Source of the DNA: Mercurialis annua | Lineage: Eukaryota > Streptophyta > Magnoliopsida > Malpighiales > Euphorbiaceae | Assembly: GCF_937616625.2 (NCBI RefSeq) | Contig: NC_065570.1 | Location: forward strand, 40,493,665-40,557,664 | Reading direction: 5' to 3' | DNA: 64,000 bases | In this document: one piece after another, positions 57,870-64,000 of the stretch | Layout of the letters: every line of letters starts with the position of its first letter | Position numbering within the stretch: the stretch's first letter is position 1 | Made by a program: the position numbers and the translations under genes | Notes under the pieces: generated by a model | Seen by the model: the letters and a program-made list of their open reading frames with translations, nothing else | The model's database searches: none | Told to the model about the DNA's origin: nothing

Positions 57870-59118
57870 GCATTTCCGTTCGTTAGCTAAATCTCTGGGG
57901 TTTTCCTCAGTAGTGGAAAGTACACCCCCTTGATTTCGGTTTTGGAGTGCTTTAGCCATCTGCTGTATTTGCAAATCTTGGGTATGAATAGTAGCAACAT
58001 GGTTCTTGAATGTTTGTTGAGTCTCTGCGTCCTTCTTTAGTATCAACTCCATCATCGTTTCCATCTTGCTATGCAGAGACTCTCCATGTTCTATCTGCTG
58101 AAAACCAGGTGGGTGCTGTGGCCTATTATTATGATGGTGAAAGTTGCCTTGACTCTGGAAGTTGCCCTGATTCTTCTATTATGTTTGTTCTCCTTGAAAA
58201 CTAGGACCTCCCTGATTATGGGTATTCCTTTCATTATCTTTACATGAGAAATTTGGGTGATTTCTTCACACTGGATTGTGAGTAGCAGCATGTGGACTAT
58301 TGGCTGGTCCCTGTTCTCCCACAAAGTTGACTTGCTCGTTGAACGGATGTATCATCACATAGCACTCACTCGCCACATGGTTAAGATCTCCACAGACCTC
58401 GCAACTATTCTAAATTGCAGCCACACCATTAGTGTTGGTTGCTACAGCTTGTTTTGTGAGAAAATCCTGCAGTAATGATTTTACAGTCTCCACAAGTGGA
58501 TCAATTTTAACTGATATAAATCCTCTCTTTACAGGTGCTTTAGCCCTCCCAGTTGGTCGAGAAAAGTTGTTCAAGGCCAACTCATCTAACATCTCAAATA
58601 TTGCGTTGGTGGTCTTTCTTGTAAATGACCCTCTTGCAGCTGTATCAATAATACTCCTGGTTTTATCAATCGATCCATTGTAGAAATATTGGATCAAATT
58701 CTCTCGAGTGATATGATGACGAGGGACTTTTCTCTGCATTTCCTTATACCGCTCCCACGTGTCACACACTGATTCCTCATCCAGTTGCTAATAGAGAAAG
58801 CTATCTCTTGTCAGCTTTGAGGTCTTTTCCATGGGAAAGTACTTGTTCAAGAATGCCTTCGCTATATCCCTCATAGAAAATAGGAATAAGTGCAGCCAAA
58901 CTTCACCTTTCGTCATGTTACTGAGCTTGAACGTACTGCACCCCTATGAATTTTGAAAGATGCACATTCGGATCTTTATTCGGTAGCCCATAAATCTGAC
59001 AGCAGGCTTCTAACACTCTAATAATACCTGTCTTAATGTCATAATGGTTTGCCTGAACAGGATGTGAAAAGTAACTGTGAGTAGTATTTCCTACATTTGG
59101 CTGAAATAATTCCATCAA
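57870..59118 (-). pseudogene. Ty3 X gag, decayed
   Basis: 58410-58769 holds the capsid core (WERYKEMQRKVPRHHI, LIQYFYNGSIDKTRSIIDTA, NAIFEMLDELALNN). 58918-59118 is the preceding segment. Downstream, in shifted frames, come a Gln/Asn-rich linker and 57813-58064 with METMMELILKKDAETQ and QIQQMAKALQNR, typical for the gag tail of this group. At least three stops separate the pieces. Confidence 0.88.
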
Positions 59119-59462
59119 TGTTGGATGTCTCTGCCTGTTGTTATTTTGACCTTGCGGATCCTACAGATTTATACTGAATATGTGGGACCACTCAGTTATT
59201 CCCAACATCATCCGAACCTGGTGGATCAGCAACTACGTCTACCATATTAATGTTCCTTTGAACTGATTTTCCGACGCTTCGCTCAAAAGTTGTGAGATTC
59301 GGTTGAAAAGGTTCTAGAGGTAGAACTTTACGACGTGTATTATGCATACACTACGAGAAGAGTACCTGCATCAATAAAAACAACAAAACCCATGGGTAAT
59401 ACAAGAAAATAAATGACTAAATCAAGTCGAGCTATCCGAACTTAGATGTTAAAGATATGTTT

Positions 59463-59484
59463 TTCCCGGCAACGGCGCCAAAAA
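59463..59484 (-). other. Primer binding site of element X
   Basis: TTTTTGGCGCCGTTGCCGGG on the - strand lies two bases after the 5' LTR end. This is the classical primer site of Athila/Tat elements and is perfectly kept. Confidence 0.9.
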
Positions 59485-59486
59485 CT

Positions 59487-61483
59487 TGTTGAGAAAATTG
59501 CTGCAAGTGCACAGTGTCAACTCGTAATACAGACTATGAAGTCTGGATACGGTACCCAGAAGAAAAGAAACTAAATACACCCAATTAAGATACTCAATTT
59601 AAAAAGCCTAAAGAATAATTTGGTTGAAGTAATTTTAAATTAATAAAACTGAATTAAACAAATATGATTTAGAAAATGATATAAACCTTTAATAAAAAAT
59701 GGGTTTAATCAATAATATGGAAGATCAAGGATTAGTAATTTTCATTATGCAATTAATCTCATGGGTTATGGATTATGTTGTCAAATTACGGTTAAGGCTA
59801 GTCTAATGCACCTATAGCTCTTCTCAAGCCGCTATAGATAAAATCATACAAATAACCAATTAACAGGCATTTACTCACTCTGGTGTTATAATTGTCCTAA
59901 TAAATTAATAAAATGATATTTATTAAGCAAACCTAAAGAACACGTACTCGTTAACTCACTATCATGTTATTAACTCATATGTTGTTGATTAATTGATCTA
60001 TTTTAATTAAACTCTATCAAGTTATAATTAAAACATAGGGTAATGAATGAATTGGACAAATACATTCATGCATTACGAACATTAACTAACACATAATTTT
60101 AACAACAATCCATAATCCCAATGTAATAAAGTATGCATAAATCCAATTAATAATCCCTGAAAATGGGTTTAGCTACTCATATCTAAAGGAAATTCAACAA
60201 TAACATATATATAATTCATGTTTAATAAGAACACAAAAGTAATTGATCTCTCAATGATTGTCGTACATCAACTCTAGAATCCCGATATGTTTGGTAAAGT
60301 AATTCCAAATGGTAGAGTAGAAATGATAAATGAAACTCTAAAATAGACTAACTCTAATGGTGTTGTCTATGATCTAAGATGTAAGTTAAAAGATGTAAGA
60401 TGTCTTTTCTCTAAACAAATGCAAGCTATTTATAGAGTTGCTAGTAGTGGAGCTGAAGTTAAGAATCCCTCTTCTCTTCATGGAATTTCAATAATGATCA
60501 AGCTTTGTATCTCTTCTTTCCATAGAGAGTGGAGTGATGAGCAAGTCCTTCCATAATCATCTTGAGTTAATCATGGTTCACTTATTTCATTACCAAAGAG
60601 AGTTGGATTCACTATCATCTGAATATCTTCTTTGAGTGATGATTAAGTTCTTCGATAATGAGTATAAGTGTATCAAGGTTGCATTATTTCATTTCCAAAA
60701 GAGGATTGATTTAAGTCAACATTGATTTCTTCTTCCTTAATGAACTTTTGTTGTAGTCAATGCTCCTTTCTTTGAGTGCAAGCCGAGGAAGATCCCTTTT
60801 TGAGTGTGAATCAAAAATGTGTCGCTTATGGAAGGTCTATGACTGCTCACAAAAACTTCTGGAACCTTCCAAAATGGAAAAAATGTTTCGAGGTCTCAGC
60901 CGGCCCGAAAGTTGTTGGCCAGCCGAGCTTCTGCACGACACATTTTCAGCTGCACAAACTCTAACTTCAAAACCTTATAACTCCTTGTAGACACATTAGA
61001 ATGAGCGGGTTTTTGATTCTACCAAAAGCTTAAGATGTCTACTCTATTTATTGTGAAGAACACACAAGTCTCTAAACGCTCTAAAACTTTCAATCAATAC
61101 AGCAGGGTCAGATTCACAAGTATGCATTTTTGTTCTTGGCGTCTATTTTCATTAGATCTTCGCAACCCATTCTAATATACTCCAATTATGGTCCCAAAAG
61201 GCTTCCAAATGGGTTAAAACTCATGAAATACGCCGATATGGTTCCTGTTTGGCTTGGGACTTTGTTGGCTTTCTTAAACTTGACTCGAATCCTTCTGCCT
61301 CTAATTATTTTTTCATTTCGACTCTGTTATATTCATTAATACTCCAGAAATATTAAATATTAAATTTTTCATAAAAAATACAGAACTAGTAAAACTAACT
61401 AAAAATGCTTATATTTCATGTAATAAAACACTAAGATGTAGTAAATAAATGATATGAAAATTACGTAAAATATAAGATTATCA
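59487..61483 (-). repeat. 5' LTR of element X
   Basis: 1997 bp on the - strand, TGATAATC at 61483 to TCAACA at 59487, co-linear with 42695-44648. Differences are frequent (for example an extra GTTCCTGTTTGGCTTGGGAC-like part near 61239). It contains no gene. Confidence 0.95.
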
Positions 61484-61488
61484 GGGGC

Positions 61489-63040
61489 CTTACACGTGTG
61501 TTCCATCTTCTAGTCCGAAGGAAATGGCGTTTGCTATGCTTGACTCTGCTCTACTTCCTTCGGATATTTGAATAATCTCTGTCATAGGTCTCTTCTTGGA
61601 GGTTCTAGTTGTTCTTCCTCCAATGATGACGTTGATCACTCCTGCTATTTTTTTGCTTTCCTTTGTCCTCTTCCTTCTTGACCTCTTGCTCCCCATCCTC
61701 TTTATGTCAATCATTTTCTTCCTTTCCTCATGTGAACTTCCTTAGTGATCCTAATTCAATCGGTTTTTTGATTTCCTTTTTTAGGTCATGACATTCTTCC
61801 GTCTAGTGCACGTAGTCCTCATGAAACTTGCAATACCTGCTTTTATCTCTTGACCTGTTTTTGTGAATCATCCTTCTTGGCCAAGTCATAGGGGTTCGGT
61901 TTTCTTTGACCCACATCTGAACATTGGCTTTGTAAGTATTGAGAGGTGTGAACACTTTGTTTTGGTCCCCGTACCTTCCACCTCTATAGTCCCCTCCTAT
62001 GTATCTGCTGCCGCTTCTCAAATGGCTAGTCTCTTCATAAGGTGAGTACTTGATGATGCTTCAATGATTGCTTGAATTGTCTCTTCGTGACCTGGATGTG
62101 TGTCTCTGTGATGATCCTCCTTTTTGGGTGCGTCCATTTTCTTCTGCCTCCTCCCATCTTCTATATTAATGCACTTCTGAGCTACCGACATAACTTCTTG
62201 ATAGGTCTTACGTTTTTTCGAGCTTAGCTTAACTCCTAGTACACCCATTCGGGTTTGCTTCTTCAGAGCTTGTATGACCGTATTTTTGCTAAGATTCATG
62301 GCTTTGTTATTAAATCTTTTAATGTATGCTCTTAGTGTTACTTCCTCCTCTTGCCTGCATTTGTATAATTCCTCTTAACTTCTTTTTGGTTGGACGTTTG
62401 TTAAAAACCTTATCACGGATTCTTGAATTAACGGCTTCAAAGCTTAGATAGTCCCCCGCCTCCTAAGATGTTGAACCACCGCCACGCTGTATCGTTAAGG
62501 GTCGTGGGAAAGGTTTTCCAGAGTATCGCGTTAGTTACATCCACGAGGACCATCTTGATATAGAATTCAGTTATGTGGTTTTCAGGGCACTCTGTTCCAT
62601 CAAAGTTGTCAAAGTTTGGTAGTTTGAACTTTTCCGATAACTTTTTAGCCAGGATTTTGGCAGCTAGTGGTGACTTTCCTCGTGTAAGGTTCTAGTGCTG
62701 ATATGCTCCCTTGCCTTATCTTCTGTTGATGATTTTATGGCTTCCGCTATCAGCCTATGCATTTCTAGCAGGTCCATTCCATTCATTGCTATCTCCAATT
62801 ATCTTCTTCTTACTATTTTTGGGGCGATTTCTTCTCTTTCTTTGTCTTTGTCTCGGTGGTCATCTTCTTCCTCTTCATCTCTTGATCCTTCCTTGTCTTG
62901 ATCCATTAGTCGTGTCGTTCCTTCATCGGAGGTTCCTCCCTCTCTACGTCCGTCCTCTCGGCCTTCTCCCATCCTTCTTCCAGGTGTCCTTGATCTAAGC
63001 GCACTGGTGCCTTCATCTATTACCGTTGCTATTTCCATTC
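61489..63040 (-). pseudogene. Ty3 Y gag (Tat-like), decayed
   Basis: On the - strand: a charged Asp/Glu/Arg-rich start (62799-63038); then, in changing frames, a FYIKMVLVDVTNAILWKTFP-type capsid segment near 62560; NLSKNTVIQALKKQTRMG and KTYQEVMSVAQKCINIED (62018-62299); TPLNTYKANV and the zinc-type SRYCKFHEDYVH (61803-62021); and VINVIIGGRTTR with ISFGLEDGTHV (61490-61714). This order, with YCxFHxDxxH, is typical for Tat-lineage gag. It meets the protease half at 42694 exactly across the element X insertion, where a TAA sits in frame. Confidence 0.85.
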
Positions 63041-63323
63041 AGGATCGCTTCATAGCTCAGTCAATAGTCTGGTTGATCAATTTTTGCAGAGTAGGATCGG
63101 AACTCCCTCCTTGACTAGTCTCGGGTGTTTCGAATCCATGGAAATGAATTGGTGAAGTGCGTCCTGTCGAATGTGGAGGTACTAGGGTGAAGGGAGTATC
63201 GCCAGTTGTTTGTCACATGTCTGGATTGAGCGGGCCTTTTTCTTTGATTACTCGGTTTTGTGGGTTTTTCTTGGTTTCCGTCATCTTTGGGATCCGATCA
63301 CTAAATTTACATTGGATACTAGG

Positions 63324-63341
63324 TTCCCACAGATGGCTCCA
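63324..63341 (-). other. Primer binding site of element Y, partly decayed
   Basis: TGGAGCCATCTGTGGGAA on the - strand. Tat-type elements commonly have TGGCGCCGTCTGTGGGAA here, two differences. It lies two bases after an LTR-type CA end. Confidence 0.75.
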
Positions 63342-63343
63342 AA

Positions 63344-64000
63344 TGATGGACCGATGATGATATGAGATACGGTTGATGTGCGGTATGTCTATTGAGGGTC
63401 GTGTGGAGCTCCTATATGAAATAAGGATAGAGACAACGGTAAAGATTAACCTTGGGTTACTAACCCTGGGTTCACTCTGATGCTTAAGTGTTGGGTTTTC
63501 TAGCTTCATAACACAGTGGAATTTCAAATCTTTTATTAAAACCCAAAACATGATCCATGTAATTCGAAGAGATAGACTAATTGCAAATTAAAACTTACTT
63601 GAACGTCAAATTCAAACATCAATGTAGGAATGAAGGAGGTGGTTCACTTTGGTGATACCTTGCCTCGGATCAGAAATGCCTCCAAAATAATGGGTTTTCT
63701 ACAAGTATCCACATGAATAGACCTTTGCCAAAAACGAGTGCTTCTGTGCTAGCACTATTGGTTCACAAAGCAATTAAAAATTTAGTGATTATCTCATGTG
63801 TTTATTTCGAAAAACACATATGTAAAAATCCTATGCTTAATAATCTTTTTGTAGGTAAATAAGACATTTAGGGTTCACTCAAAACGTGTTTTGAAATCAT
63901 ATCCAAACACTACGTTTTTTATAACTCTTTTGAAATCTTTCTAAAACTCCTTTTTGATAATTACATATACATATATATATATATTACGAATAATATATAT
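63344..64000 (-). mobile_element. 5' LTR of element Y, partial (continues past window)
   Basis: From the CA at 63344-63345 (- strand) next to the primer site, the sequence to the window end holds no gene and no second LTR end. It is best read as the 3' portion of the 5' LTR of Y. The partner LTR was not found in the window. Confidence 0.65.

Larger units (their letters stand above)
42695..61483 (-). mobile_element. Full-length Ty3 retrotransposon X, Athila/Tat type, split by a CACTA element
   Basis: The 5' LTR is 59487-61483. The 3' LTR is 42695-44648 plus 52217-52223. Both end in TG...CA on the - strand (TGATAATCTTATATTTTACG at the start, TTTTCTCAACA at the end). A perfect target duplication, GGGGC, lies at 42690-42694 and 61484-61488. 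A primer site of the TTGGCGCCGTTGCCGGGAA type follows the 5' LTR, which together with the gag and protease style points to the Athila/Tat branch. Gag to integrase runs from 59118 down to 54283, with many breaks and two lost catalytic residues. It inserted into the gag-pol region of element Y. Confidence 0.95.

Noticed and set aside
62695..62998. Serine- and leucine-rich open frames on the + strand
   Set aside because: They are the antisense of the Arg/Glu/Asp-rich start of the element Y gag.

Overview
The window reads as AT-rich nuclear DNA of a flowering plant. It is a nest of transposable elements, and I found no intact host gene. The evidence is: LTR retrotransposons of the Copia type and of at least three Ty3 lineages, with plant-type primer sites; a CACTA (En/Spm) DNA transposon with spliced TNP2-type and second-gene exons; a Mutator-type MITE with a 9-bp target duplication; and a decayed plant mobile domain gene. 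The species cannot be told from this sequence. Every coding region of useful length is broken by stops, frameshifts or deletions.

Layout. 1-3881: a Ty3-type LTR on the + strand (its start lies outside the window), split by a Copia solo LTR at 1173-3160 with target duplication ATTGG. 3882-8280: old non-coding sequence with LTR-like remains. About 8345-9857: the 5' end of a CACTA element on the - strand. 9858-11693 and 21465-24958: an old minus-strand Ty3 element (decayed primer site, 5' LTR 22078-24958, gag remnant 11051-11413). It is split by a full-length plus-strand Ty3 chromovirus-like element (11694-21464), whose integrase region holds a 290-bp MITE (17744-18033). 24980-26089: a plant-mobile-domain pseudogene. 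26487-29373: a minus-strand solo LTR, target duplication TGAGT. 30226-39351: a full-length minus-strand Copia element, target duplication GCCAA, with two LTRs of about 2 kb.

40672-42030: a TATA box and a decayed plus-strand coiled-coil gene. It is antisense to an old Tat-like Ty3 element (called Y), whose protease is at about 42250-42694 and whose gag, primer site and 5' LTR are at 61489-64000. Y is split by an Athila/Tat-type Ty3 element (called X, 42695-61483, target duplication GGGGC). The 3' LTR of X is in turn split by the CACTA element (44649-52216). The order of events there is Y, then X, then CACTA.

Nothing here forms a host pathway. The elements relate as a time series of insertions. 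The most unusual structures are in non-coding element DNA: an array of perfect hairpins in a solo LTR (29077-29264); three tandem stem-loops with a compensatory base change in the Ty3 LTRs (13371-13486, 20800-20915); a hairpin module of about 69 bp carried next to splice-acceptor-like sites in CACTA elements (46252, 50986 and, inverted, 8347); and tandem arrays that changed after insertion in the Copia LTRs.
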